DNA of 6,481 bases from the NCBI GenBank assembly GCA_002366725.1, contig DFBT01000022.1:8067-14547 (forward strand), in the 5' to 3' direction. The stretch is from Caldifarciminota bacterium UBA3073 (GTDB lineage Bacteria; Hydrothermota; UBA3073). A program made the position numbers and the translations under genes. Below are positions 1 to 5,486 of this stretch, piece after piece. Position 1 is the stretch's first letter; every line of letters starts with the position of its first letter. The notes beneath the pieces were generated by a model, which saw only the letters and a list, made by a program, of their open reading frames with translations, searched no databases and was not told where the DNA came from.

Positions 1-86
1 TGGGCATGCAAAAGAAATGAAGACGATAAATACGAAACGGGGAAGGTTTCTATAGATAACTATCTTGTCTTTTTTATGACCTTCAA

Positions 87-107
87 ATTGTAGATTGTAG
101 GTTGCAG
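87..107. repeat. Three tandem heptamers (ATTGTAG type)
   Basis: Two identical copies of ATTGTAG (87-93, 94-100) are followed by a diverged copy, GTTGCAG (101-107). The period is exactly seven bases. It is one of several unrelated heptamer arrays in the gene-free parts of this window. Confidence 0.7.
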
Positions 108-132
108 ATACGAATTACTGTTGACCAAAAAA

Positions 133-153
133 TGTCAACCGTCAACTGTCAAC
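133..153. repeat. Three tandem heptamers (YGTCAAC type)
   Basis: The units TGTCAAC, CGTCAAC and TGTCAAC follow one another without a gap, ending just before the ftsK stop codon. An inverted copy, GTTGAC, at 120-125 could pair with the first unit (134-139) across an 8-base loop. The array is non-coding in the ftsK frame because it lies beyond the stop. Confidence 0.75.
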
Positions 154-156
154 CAT

Positions 157-2439
157 CTACTCGAATTCTATCAAAACTTCCCTCGATTTACTTCCCTGAT
201 AGGGACCGATTATGCCCGCCTTTTCTAACTGGTCTACCATTCTGCCCGCCCTCGCGTAACCAATTTTGAAATGCCTCTGGAGAAGGGATACAGACGCCAC
301 TTGATGCCTTATTACGAGTTTTCTTGCCTCCTCAAATAATTCGTCCACTTCATCGAGCCTCTCCTTAAATGACTCCCTCTTCTCTGCCGTCACCTTCATT
401 TCCGAAAGTTGGGGGTAGTAATCGAGTTTTAGTAAAGTTGACCTGAGGGCGCCGATGTCTATGTTGAGCTCCTTTTGCGCATCTGCAGAGAAATTCCCTA
501 TTCTCTCCATGGCACCGGGCATATCGGGTTTTACAATTGAATCCATGAGGTCGTAGTCTATGACCATCTGGGTGAGTTCTTCGCATCTTTCGAAATCGGA
601 AAGAAGTTCGTTCAACCATTTCTCTGCCCACAGATTTGCGATTCCCTTCGCTTCTTCAGTCGATATGTATGCACCGTGGAGCCTCACGGGTTCGCCTTTT
701 CCCGGGGGTAGAAAGAGCATATCACCCCTCCCAAGCAGTTTCTCCGCACCGTTCATATCGAGTATCGTTCTCGAATCTGTTTTTGATGCCACCTGAAATG
801 CAACCCTTGCTGGGAAGTTTGCCTTTATGAGTCCAGTTATTACATCCACGGACGGTCTCTGTGTGGCGAGAATGAGATGTATACCCACCGCCCTCGACAT
901 CTGCGCAAGTCTCGTCAGCGTTTCCTCTATCTCCCTCGGTGCAGTCAACATGAGGTCTGCAAGTTCATCCACTATTATCACGATATATGGTTTTTTTGTC
1001 TGCGACCTGTTATTATATCCTTCAATGTCTCTCACCCCCGCCCTCGCGAACTCCCTGTATCTCATGTCCATCCAGTCGAGGACCTCTTTGAGGGCATCGA
1101 GTGCTTTCTTTGCGTCTGCTAACACGGGATAGATGAGATGTGGAATACTGTTATACACCGGAAGTTCTATCCTCTTTGGGTCTATCATAATAAATCTGAT
1201 ATCCTCTGGTTCTGCCTTTGAGAGGATGCTGGCTATTATCGTGTTTATAAATACACTCTTTCCCGAGCCCGTTGCCCCGGCAATCAGAAGATGCGGCATC
1301 GTCTGTATATCCGCGCATACGGAGACACCGGCTATGTCGACACCCATAACGGTGGTGAGCTTGGACCTTGACGACATAAATTTTTCATCCGTGAGAAGCT
1401 GTTTGAGATACACATCCTTCCGTGTGGCGTTGGGAACCTCTATTCCTATGGCGGAGCTTCCGGGAATTGGAGCAACAATTCGCACCCTCGAAGCCTTCAT
1501 GGAGAGGGCGATATCATTGGCGAGTGATTCTATCTTCGATACCTTTATGCCGGGCGCGGGTTGATACTCATATCGTGTGACAACGGGTCCCGGTGATATT
1601 CCAGTTACCTTTCCAGAAACACCAAATTCTTCAAACCTTTTCTCTATCAAACTTGCATTTTTGCTGAGCTCGTCTCCGGTGATGCTTATATAATCCTTTT
1701 CGGGTTGATGTAATATTGAGAGAAATCTCTCCCAGAAATTTTTGCCGATGGGTTTTCGGGGTTTTATTCTCACTGGAGGTTGTTCAATCGTTTCTGGTTC
1801 AGTTTTTGGGCGTCTTATTCTCTTTCGTTTTTCGGAAATCTCCCGCGGTTGCCTTCTTTTTCTCCCAAGTTTTCTCACGGCGGGGAGCATATAAAGAAGT
1901 CCGGCAAAGGTGAATGCAAGCAGTATGTACAATCCAATGTTTCCGAGCCATCTCGTGAGGAAGTATAGAAGGTTATGACCTATCAGTCCGCCGTAGATGC
2001 CGGGCACAAGTTCAAAAATCACATCGAGAAATACAGCGAGAATGATTATGTAGGCATGCCAGAGGAGAAATCGACCGTAATGGAGAGGTCTTATCACTCC
2101 CCAGATGAATAAGACGATCGGAATGATATAGGCAGATGTTCCAAACAGCACAAAGAGGATGTGAGAGATGAAGGCGCCTGTCACACCACATCTGTTGGCA
2201 ACACTTTCCCCAAGGGAGAATCCCATTATCCCTTTCTTTATGTAATCTGTTTTCGTGTAGGTAGCCAGGCTCACAAAAATAAGAAGCGACAGCAGTATGC
2301 AGAGGAATCTAATTATCAATACTCTCTTGCCCCTGCCAAGTTTGTTTAGATTACGGTATAATGCCATAAAGATGATTACCAGTGCGGATACCGCAAATCC
2401 CGCCATTACGGCGACGACTATAACCTTTAAAGCCTCCAT
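157..2439 (-). CDS. ftsK: FtsK/SpoIIIE-family septal DNA translocase
   Basis: This is a membrane-anchored hexameric ATPase that pumps double-stranded DNA through the closing septum and, in the family, helps resolve chromosome dimers. The protein has 760 residues, the usual size of short-linker FtsK/SpoIIIE. Hydrophobic segments lie near residues 5-27, 40-60, 89-117, 124-148 and 154-184. A short basic, proline-rich linker follows (about 185-235), then the alpha/beta motor: Walker A GATGSGKS at 388-395, DPKRIELPVY at 420-429, Walker B ending VDELADLM at 490-497, and ATQRPSVDVITG at 525-536. The C-terminus (about 699-757) is the winged-helix gamma domain that reads DNA polarity in the family. 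Two oddities are an extra N-terminal hydrophobic segment before the canonical first one (40-60), and about 60 more residues than in E. coli FtsK between motor and gamma domain (about 610-690). The ATG is backed by GGAGAG five bases upstream. The identity is secure. Confidence 0.97.
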   Translation of the reverse strand: MEALKVIVVAVMAGFAVSALVIIFMALYRNLNKLGRGKRVLIIRFLCILLSLLIFVSLATYTKTDYIKKGIMGFSLGESVANRCGVTGAFISHILFVLFGTSAYIIPIVLFIWGVIRPLHYGRFLLWHAYIIILAVFLDVIFELVPGIYGGLIGHNLLYFLTRWLGNIGLYILLAFTFAGLLYMLPAVRKLGRKRRQPREISEKRKRIRRPKTEPETIEQPPVRIKPRKPIGKNFWERFLSILHQPEKDYISITGDELSKNASLIEKRFEEFGVSGKVTGISPGPVVTRYEYQPAPGIKVSKIESLANDIALSMKASRVRIVAPIPGSSAIGIEVPNATRKDVYLKQLLTDEKFMSSRSKLTTVMGVDIAGVSVCADIQTMPHLLIAGATGSGKSVFINTIIASILSKAEPEDIRFIMIDPKRIELPVYNSIPHLIYPVLADAKKALDALKEVLDWMDMRYREFARAGVRDIEGYNNRSQTKKPYIVIIVDELADLMLTAPREIEETLTRLAQMSRAVGIHLILATQRPSVDVITGLIKANFPARVAFQVASKTDSRTILDMNGAEKLLGRGDMLFLPPGKGEPVRLHGAYISTEEAKGIANLWAEKWLNELLSDFERCEELTQMVIDYDLMDSIVKPDMPGAMERIGNFSADAQKELNIDIGALRSTLLKLDYYPQLSEMKVTAEKRESFKERLDEVDELFEEARKLVIRHQVASVSLLQRHFKIGYARAGRMVDQLEKAGIIGPYQGSKSREVLIEFE

Positions 2440-2442
2440 ACG

Positions 2443-2448
2443 CTCTCC
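2443..2448 (-). promoter_or_regulatory. Ribosome binding site of ftsK
   Basis: On the minus strand GGAGAG lies here, with five bases between GGAG and the ATG at 2439. It supports the longest start, which includes the extra N-terminal hydrophobic segment. The next in-frame methionines (residues 12 and 25) were not found to have a comparable site. Confidence 0.7.
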
Positions 2449-2474
2449 GGGTAAAAGTCAAAGATATAACCACA

Positions 2475-2511
2475 CCTGCCTGCCGCCTATACAGGTCGTA
2501 TGACAGGCAGG
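2475..2511. repeat. CCTGCCTG inverted repeat with 21-base loop
   Basis: CCTGCCTG (2475-2482) is complemented exactly by CAGGCAGG (2504-2511). The left arm matches the first eight bases of the palindrome at 5221-5240. Both sites also border the word CAGGGATT. This suggests a dispersed palindromic element family rather than a gene-specific terminator. Confidence 0.7.
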
Positions 2512-2517
2512 GATTAA

Positions 2518-2694
2518 ACAGATTTTCACAGATTTTAGATTTAAGTTTTGACCTTTAACTTTTTAACTTCTATATCCATCCGTGTGACTCCGTGGTTAAT
2601 TTAGTTCTTGTTTTTTTGACGCAGATTATCGCAGATAGACAAAGATATTTTTTTATTTCATAAGATCGGTGTCAGTCTGTGTTTATCCGTGGTT
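2518..2694. repeat. Cluster of ATCYGYG dimers in both orientations
   Basis: Four short dimers built from ATC[CT]G[CT]G with a 10-base step lie here. On the plus strand they are at 2578-2597 (the second unit diverged to CTCCGTG) and 2675-2694 (the first unit diverged to GTCTGTG). On the minus strand they are at 2518-2537, where ACAGATTTT is repeated, and at 2620-2639, where CGCAGAT is repeated. Related dimers occur at 2926-2945, 4904-4920 and 5330-5349. The stretch is AT-rich between dimers and not coding. Confidence 0.65.
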
Positions 2695-2712
2695 AATTAT
2701 TCTCTTACACAT

Positions 2713-2741
2713 ATTATATATGTTGTTCGTTATTGGGTCAT
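2713..2741 (-). promoter_or_regulatory. Possible promoter for ftsK
   Basis: Read on the minus strand, ATGACC (2741 to 2736, four of six bases matching TTGACA) is followed after 17 bases by a perfect TATAAT (2718 to 2713). Transcription would start near 2706, leaving a leader of about 265 bases that contains the CCTGCCTG inverted repeat and ATCYGYG dimers. The long leader and weak -35 make this tentative. Confidence 0.4.
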
Positions 2742-2760
2742 TAGTCACTTTTTCCTTTCC

Positions 2761-2907
2761 ACTGCCTACTGCTTACTGTTTACTGCCTATTGCTTACTGC
2801 CTATTGCTTACTTCCTACTGCTTACTGCCTACTGCTTACTGCCTACTCTCTTCTCCCTTCTCTCTTCGCCTTACGCTCTACGCTCAACGCCCTTCGCTTT
2901 ACTCTCT
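2761..2907. repeat. 147-bp phase-locked heptamer array
   Basis: Twelve tandem heptamers of the form ACTGCYT, with a few substitutions (ATTGCTT, ACTGTTT, ACTTCCT), fill 2761-2844. The seven-base register then continues without a slip through nine more units of a different composition, such as ACTCTCT, TCGCCTT, ACGCTCT, ACGCCCT and TCGCTTT, to 2907. That makes 21 units, all pyrimidine-rich on the plus strand. The array lies between the helicase stop and the possible ftsK promoter. Confidence 0.85.
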
Positions 2908-2925
2908 CCACTCCTATCTGTGGTG

Positions 2926-2945
2926 ATCTGCGTTCATCTGCGTCC
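2926..2945 (+). repeat. ATCTGCG dimer
   Basis: ATCTGCGTTC is followed directly by ATCTGCGTCC, a 10-base tandem dimer ending 14 bases before the helicase stop codon. The second half is identical to the second half of the dimer at 5340-5349, about 2.4 kb away. Confidence 0.7.
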
Positions 2946-2959
2946 AATGATTCTGTATC

Positions 2960-4849
2960 CTACAGCCACATCATCTGGTATGCGCCCTCGTCCAATTCCC
3001 TCAGGAAAGGCGATGCGGACAGATATGACCTTGCTCTCGATGACCTCATGGGATATGTTATATACAATTCTCTCTTTGCCCTTGTAACGGCGACATAGAA
3101 CAGTCTTCTCTCCTCCTCATATTGCTCTAAAGATTTATAACTCATTGCCATGGGAAGTCCGCCATCGCAGGCATATATGAGAAACACAACCTTCCACTCG
3201 AGGCCCTTTGCGCGGTGAATGGTGGAAAGAACCACGCTATCATTGCCCGTTTGTACGATGTAACTGTCTTCCCCGGTTGCGGGCTCAGAGAGTGTAACCT
3301 CTGATAAGAATCTCGACAGTGACCTGTGTCTCTTTGCAACTTCAACGAGAATGCCCACATCCTCTTTTCGCTCCTGTGCATCTGGGTAGGAGAGTTCAAG
3401 ATACTCCCCATATCCCGATTCAAAAATAAATTTTATCGCCTCCGAGGGATGGAGTTTTATTATACTGCCGAGAATTCTTTTCGAATTCCTTATCCCGGAG
3501 ACCGCCCTTTCTGGCACTTCTTGCTCGGATGAGAGAAATTCGTGGAGGGGAGAGTGGGCAGAGCCTATTTTGTCGTAAATCTTCTGCGCGGTTACATCGC
3601 CTATACCCTCTTCGAGCTTCAGTAATCGTTTGAAAGATACCGAATCTCTCGGATTTACAATCACTCGAAGGTAGGAGAGAACATCCTTTATATGTGCCCT
3701 TTCAAAAAATCTGGCACCCGACCTCACGATGTATGGAATATCGGATTTTGAGAGTTGAATTTCGAGTTCAGCAGACTGATAGTGGGCTCTATAAAGTACA
3801 CCTATATCACAGTACGAATCTCCCCTGTCTATCAGCTCCCGTATCTTGTAAACTACAAACCTCGCCTGGTCGTATGTGTCTCTTGTGGCGACCACGGTTG
3901 GAGTATCGCCGTTATTCTCAACGGGAATGAGTCTTTTTTTAAAGCGCGCGTCGCTTCTCTCGATTATCTCATTTGCGAGATGAAGTATCTGCGGTGTACT
4001 TCTGTAGTTTGTTTCCAGTTTATAAATCTTCGTATCTGGATAACGCAGTGGAAAATCTCTTATATTTTTATAGTCTGCACCCCTGAATGAGTATATGCTC
4101 TGGGCGTCATCGCCAACGACGGTGATATTGCCGACCCACTCGGCAATTTTGTCAACTATTTTTGCCTGAAGTAGGTTTGTGTCCTGGTATTCGTCGATGA
4201 GTATGTGCTCGAAGTTGTATACCAGATCTCCGTTGTTCAGAACTTCCCACCAGTAATAGAGAAGGTCATCGAAATCCATCAGGTTGTCCCTTTTCTTCCT
4301 CACCCTGTATTCCCTTTCTATTTTTACGATTTCGGGAGAGAATTCGATGAGATGCGGAAATCTCATCGAGAGCGTCGTTGAAATATCCCGTAGTGAATTG
4401 ACGGAGTTCGATATAACCTCTTTCAAGACCTTTGCCTTTGGAAATTTCCCATCCCGTGGTATGCCACATTCCCTTTTGCATTCATTTAGAAGAGAGTTTG
4501 CGTCGCCCTCGTCAATTATCATAAAATCGGGGGCGAGCCCGATAGAGTTTCCCATCCTGCGTAAAATGAGGTTGCCGATGTGATGGAATGTGCCTCCCCA
4601 CAGATTTCGCAGATTCAATCCGGTCAGGGTCTCCACCCTGGTGAGCATCTCCCTCGCCGCCTTGTTGGTAAATGTGAGTAGCATTATTCGATTTGGCAGG
4701 ACCCCGTTCTCAATAAGCCATGCAGTGCGATATGTGAGCACCCTGGTCTTGCCGGAACCCGCGCCGGCGAGTACATAGATGGGACCTTCTCCGGCGGTAA
4801 CACAGTTGTACTGTTCCTCGTTCAACGCTCTTTCGTAATCAATCCGCAT
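2960..4849 (-). CDS. uvrD: UvrD/PcrA/Rep-type superfamily 1A DNA helicase
   Basis: This is a cytoplasmic ATP-dependent 3'-to-5' DNA helicase, a class that works in nucleotide-excision or mismatch repair, replication restart and clearing of proteins from DNA. All signature motifs are present in order: Q motif LNEEQ at 9-13; Walker A GAGSGKT at 29-35; motif Ia LTFTNKAAREM at 58-68; motif II ILIDEYQDTN at 216-225; motif III VVGDDAQSIYSFRGA at 244-258; motif IV LETNYRS at 278-284; motif V STIHRAKGLEW at 542-552; motif VI RRLFYVAVTRAKREL at 581-595. At 629 residues it is roughly 90-120 shorter than E. coli UvrD and Bacillus PcrA, ending about 34 residues after motif VI without the usual C-terminal tail. 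The Shine-Dalgarno is weak (GAG nine bases before ATG), but the start fits the family N-terminus. It has a strong promoter at 5046-5074. The symbol is a family label; UvrD, PcrA and Rep cannot be told apart here. Confidence 0.95.
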   Translation of the reverse strand: MRIDYERALNEEQYNCVTAGEGPIYVLAGAGSGKTRVLTYRTAWLIENGVLPNRIMLLTFTNKAAREMLTRVETLTGLNLRNLWGGTFHHIGNLILRRMGNSIGLAPDFMIIDEGDANSLLNECKRECGIPRDGKFPKAKVLKEVISNSVNSLRDISTTLSMRFPHLIEFSPEIVKIEREYRVRKKRDNLMDFDDLLYYWWEVLNNGDLVYNFEHILIDEYQDTNLLQAKIVDKIAEWVGNITVVGDDAQSIYSFRGADYKNIRDFPLRYPDTKIYKLETNYRSTPQILHLANEIIERSDARFKKRLIPVENNGDTPTVVATRDTYDQARFVVYKIRELIDRGDSYCDIGVLYRAHYQSAELEIQLSKSDIPYIVRSGARFFERAHIKDVLSYLRVIVNPRDSVSFKRLLKLEEGIGDVTAQKIYDKIGSAHSPLHEFLSSEQEVPERAVSGIRNSKRILGSIIKLHPSEAIKFIFESGYGEYLELSYPDAQERKEDVGILVEVAKRHRSLSRFLSEVTLSEPATGEDSYIVQTGNDSVVLSTIHRAKGLEWKVVFLIYACDGGLPMAMSYKSLEQYEEERRLFYVAVTRAKRELYITYPMRSSRARSYLSASPFLRELDEGAYQMMWL

Positions 4850-4870
4850 AAAATCAAACTCGATCTCTTA

Positions 4871-4900
4871 GCCCACTAAGGACACGGAAGACACTAAAAA
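4871..4900 (+). repeat. GACAC-type dispersed repeat, copy 1
   Basis: This 30-base stretch matches 5170-5199 at 26 of 30 positions. Its core is GGACACGGAAGACACT, in which GACAC recurs at a nine-base step. It lies in the presumed untranslated leader of the helicase mRNA. Confidence 0.75.
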
Positions 4901-4903
4901 AAG

Positions 4904-4920
4904 CCACGGATTACACAGAT
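4904..4920 (-). repeat. ATCYGYG dimer, minus orientation
   Basis: On the minus strand this reads ATCTGTG, two bases, then ATCCGTGG, a dimer with a nine-base step of the same family seen at 2518-2694, 2926-2945 and 5330-5349. Confidence 0.55.
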
Positions 4921-4944
4921 GGCACTAAAGGTTATATGCAGTAA

Positions 4945-4972
4945 TTTCCGTGTTGTTCGTGTCTTTCATGGG
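4945..4972 (-). repeat. GACAC-type dispersed repeat, inverted copy
   Basis: Read on the minus strand, this contains AAAGACACGAACAACACGG. It matches the copy at 5171-5198 at about 22 of 28 positions by hand alignment. It is inverted relative to the copies at 4871 and 5170. Confidence 0.6.
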
Positions 4973-5005
4973 AGTTAATAAAAGCCCACGACGGAAGGCA
5001 AGTAA

Positions 5006-5040
5006 TTTTGATATTTAATATTTGATTTTTGATATTTGTT
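5006..5040. repeat. Five tandem heptamers (TTTTGAT type)
   Basis: TTTTGAT, ATTTAAT, ATTTGAT, TTTTGAT and ATTTGTT follow in exact seven-base register. The array begins just downstream of the helicase -10 box in the direction of transcription, so it would form the very start of that mRNA leader. Confidence 0.75.
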
Positions 5041-5045
5041 ACTGG

Positions 5046-5074
5046 ATTATAGCATAAAAATGAAGGTATGTCAA
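5046..5074 (-). promoter_or_regulatory. Consensus sigma-70 promoter for the helicase
   Basis: On the minus strand TTGACA (5074 to 5069) and TATAAT (5051 to 5046) are separated by exactly 17 bases; both hexamers are perfect. The expected start is near 5039, giving a leader of about 190 bases that includes a heptamer array, two GACAC repeats and one ATCYGYG dimer. Confidence 0.85.
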
Positions 5075-5169
5075 GAAAATTTTTAAGGAACCGTTGCCCG
5101 CCAGTCTCATGATTTATTTTTCTTGATACTTCTCCGAAGGACCCGTATGGAATGGATTGGGGAAAAGCG

Positions 5170-5199
5170 GCCCACGGAGGACACGAAAGACACTGAAAA
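5170..5199 (+). repeat. GACAC-type dispersed repeat, copy 2
   Basis: This matches 4871-4900 at 26 of 30 bases. The core is GGACACGAAAGACACTG. It lies between the two divergent promoters and so is outside both presumed transcripts. Confidence 0.75.
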
Positions 5200-5220
5200 A
5201 TAAAAAAATAACAGGGATTG

Positions 5221-5240
5221 CCTGCCTGCCGGTAGGCAGG
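5221..5240. repeat. 20-bp near-perfect palindrome
   Basis: CCTGCCTGCC is followed directly by GGTAGGCAGG, a ten-base inverted repeat with one T-for-C change and no loop. It abuts CAGGGATTG on the left and TAAGAGA on the right. The arms match the inverted repeat at 2475-2511. Confidence 0.8.
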
Positions 5241-5329
5241 TAAGAGAATATAAGAGACAAACTAATTTTTAAATTTAAAGTCTCATCCCAGTCTCGTATG
5301 AGTCCCTGTTTAATGAAAATCCTTCCTTT

Positions 5330-5349
5330 ATCCGCGTTAATCTGCGTCC
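5330..5349 (+). repeat. ATCYGCG dimer upstream of the satD promoter
   Basis: ATCCGCGTTA is followed directly by ATCTGCGTCC, ending 13 bases before the -35 box of satD. The second half is identical to 2936-2945. An operator role is possible but has no direct support, since the same family also sits far from promoters. Confidence 0.65.
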
Positions 5350-5362
5350 AATTCTTTTTTCC

Positions 5363-5391
5363 TTGACAAATTGTGCTTTTTGTTATATAAT
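5363..5391 (+). promoter_or_regulatory. Consensus sigma-70 promoter for satD
   Basis: TTGACA (5363-5368) and TATAAT (5386-5391) are both perfect, with a 17-base spacer. Transcription would start near 5398, about 89 bases before the satD ATG. The leader is almost wholly made of the heptamer array at 5402-5471. Confidence 0.88.
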
Positions 5392-5401
5392 TAGTATACT
5401 A

Positions 5402-5471
5402 ACAAATTGGCAATCGACAATTGAAAATTGACAATTGACTGCCTACTGCTTACTCCTCACTGCTTACTTTT
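5402..5471. repeat. Ten heptamers in one register, two motifs
   Basis: From 5402 to 5436 the units are ACAAATT, GGCAATC, GACAATT, GAAAATT and GACAATT. From 5437 to 5471 the same register continues with GACTGCC, TACTGCT, TACTCCT, CACTGCT and TACTTTT, which is the motif of the 2761 array. The array fills the space between the expected satD transcription start and its ribosome binding site. The two GACAATTG copies allow a CAATTG hairpin (5418-5423 with 5432-5437). Confidence 0.75.
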
Positions 5472-5475
5472 TATC

Positions 5476-5482
5476 AGGGAGG
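5476..5482 (+). promoter_or_regulatory. Ribosome binding site of satD
   Basis: AGGGAGG lies four bases before the ATG at 5487. It is a strong Shine-Dalgarno sequence and fixes the satD start. Confidence 0.8.
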
Positions 5483-5486
5483 GAAA

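Larger units (their letters stand above)
1..156. other. Gene-free left edge with short repeats
   Basis: This stretch lies downstream of the ftsK stop and holds no gene I can support. Reading from base 1, one plus-strand frame stays open to a TAG at 91-93 and another to a TAG at 53-55. Either could be the tail of a plus-strand gene entering from the left and converging on ftsK, but both are too short to choose between. The rest is repeat-like: heptamers at 87-107 and 133-153, and a GTTGAC/GTCAAC inverted repeat at 120-125 and 134-139. No T-tract follows that stem on the minus strand, so I do not call it the ftsK terminator. Confidence 0.5.
2440..2959. other. Gene-free spacer between helicase and ftsK
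   Basis: These 520 bases separate two genes on the same strand and contain no credible coding sequence. They hold an 8-bp inverted repeat (2475-2511), several ATCYGYG dimers (2518-2694 and 2926-2945), a possible minus-strand promoter (2713-2741) and a 147-bp seven-base periodic array (2761-2907). Plus-strand open frames across 2669-3098 exist only because the heptamers translate into low-complexity peptide in several frames. I saw no intrinsic terminator with a stem and T-tract after the helicase stop. Confidence 0.75.
4850..5486. other. Gene-free divide between divergent transcription units
   Basis: These 637 bases separate the minus-strand helicase from plus-strand satD. They carry two outward-facing consensus promoters (5046-5074 minus, 5363-5391 plus), with about 290 bases between the -35 boxes. 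They also carry three GACAC-type repeats, two ATCYGYG dimers, two heptamer arrays and a 20-bp palindrome. I see no coding sequence. Other small symmetries are TTTAAATTTAAA at 5268-5279 and GAGAC/GTCTC arms at 5254-5258 and 5280-5284. Confidence 0.8.

Noticed and set aside
1..93. C-terminal end of a plus-strand gene
   Set aside because: Two plus-strand frames are open at the left edge (to 55 and to 93), but neither is long enough to recognise or to choose between.
120..139. Intrinsic terminator after ftsK
   Set aside because: The GTTGAC/GTCAAC stem has only six pairs and no T-tract follows it on the minus strand.
827..1564. Long plus-strand open frames opposite ftsK
   Set aside because: They are shadows of the conserved FtsK motor coding sequence on the minus strand.
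2669..3098. Plus-strand open frames rich in Leu, Thr, Tyr and Cys
   Set aside because: They are translations of the heptamer array in several frames and overlap the helicase 3' end; there is no ribosome site or family resemblance.
5221..5240. Intrinsic terminator for an upstream transcript
   Set aside because: No T-run follows on either strand, and no gene on either side ends towards it because it lies between divergent promoters.
4850..5486. Origin of replication
   Set aside because: Repeats and AT-rich patches are present, but I saw no DnaA boxes and no dnaA or dnaN neighbour.
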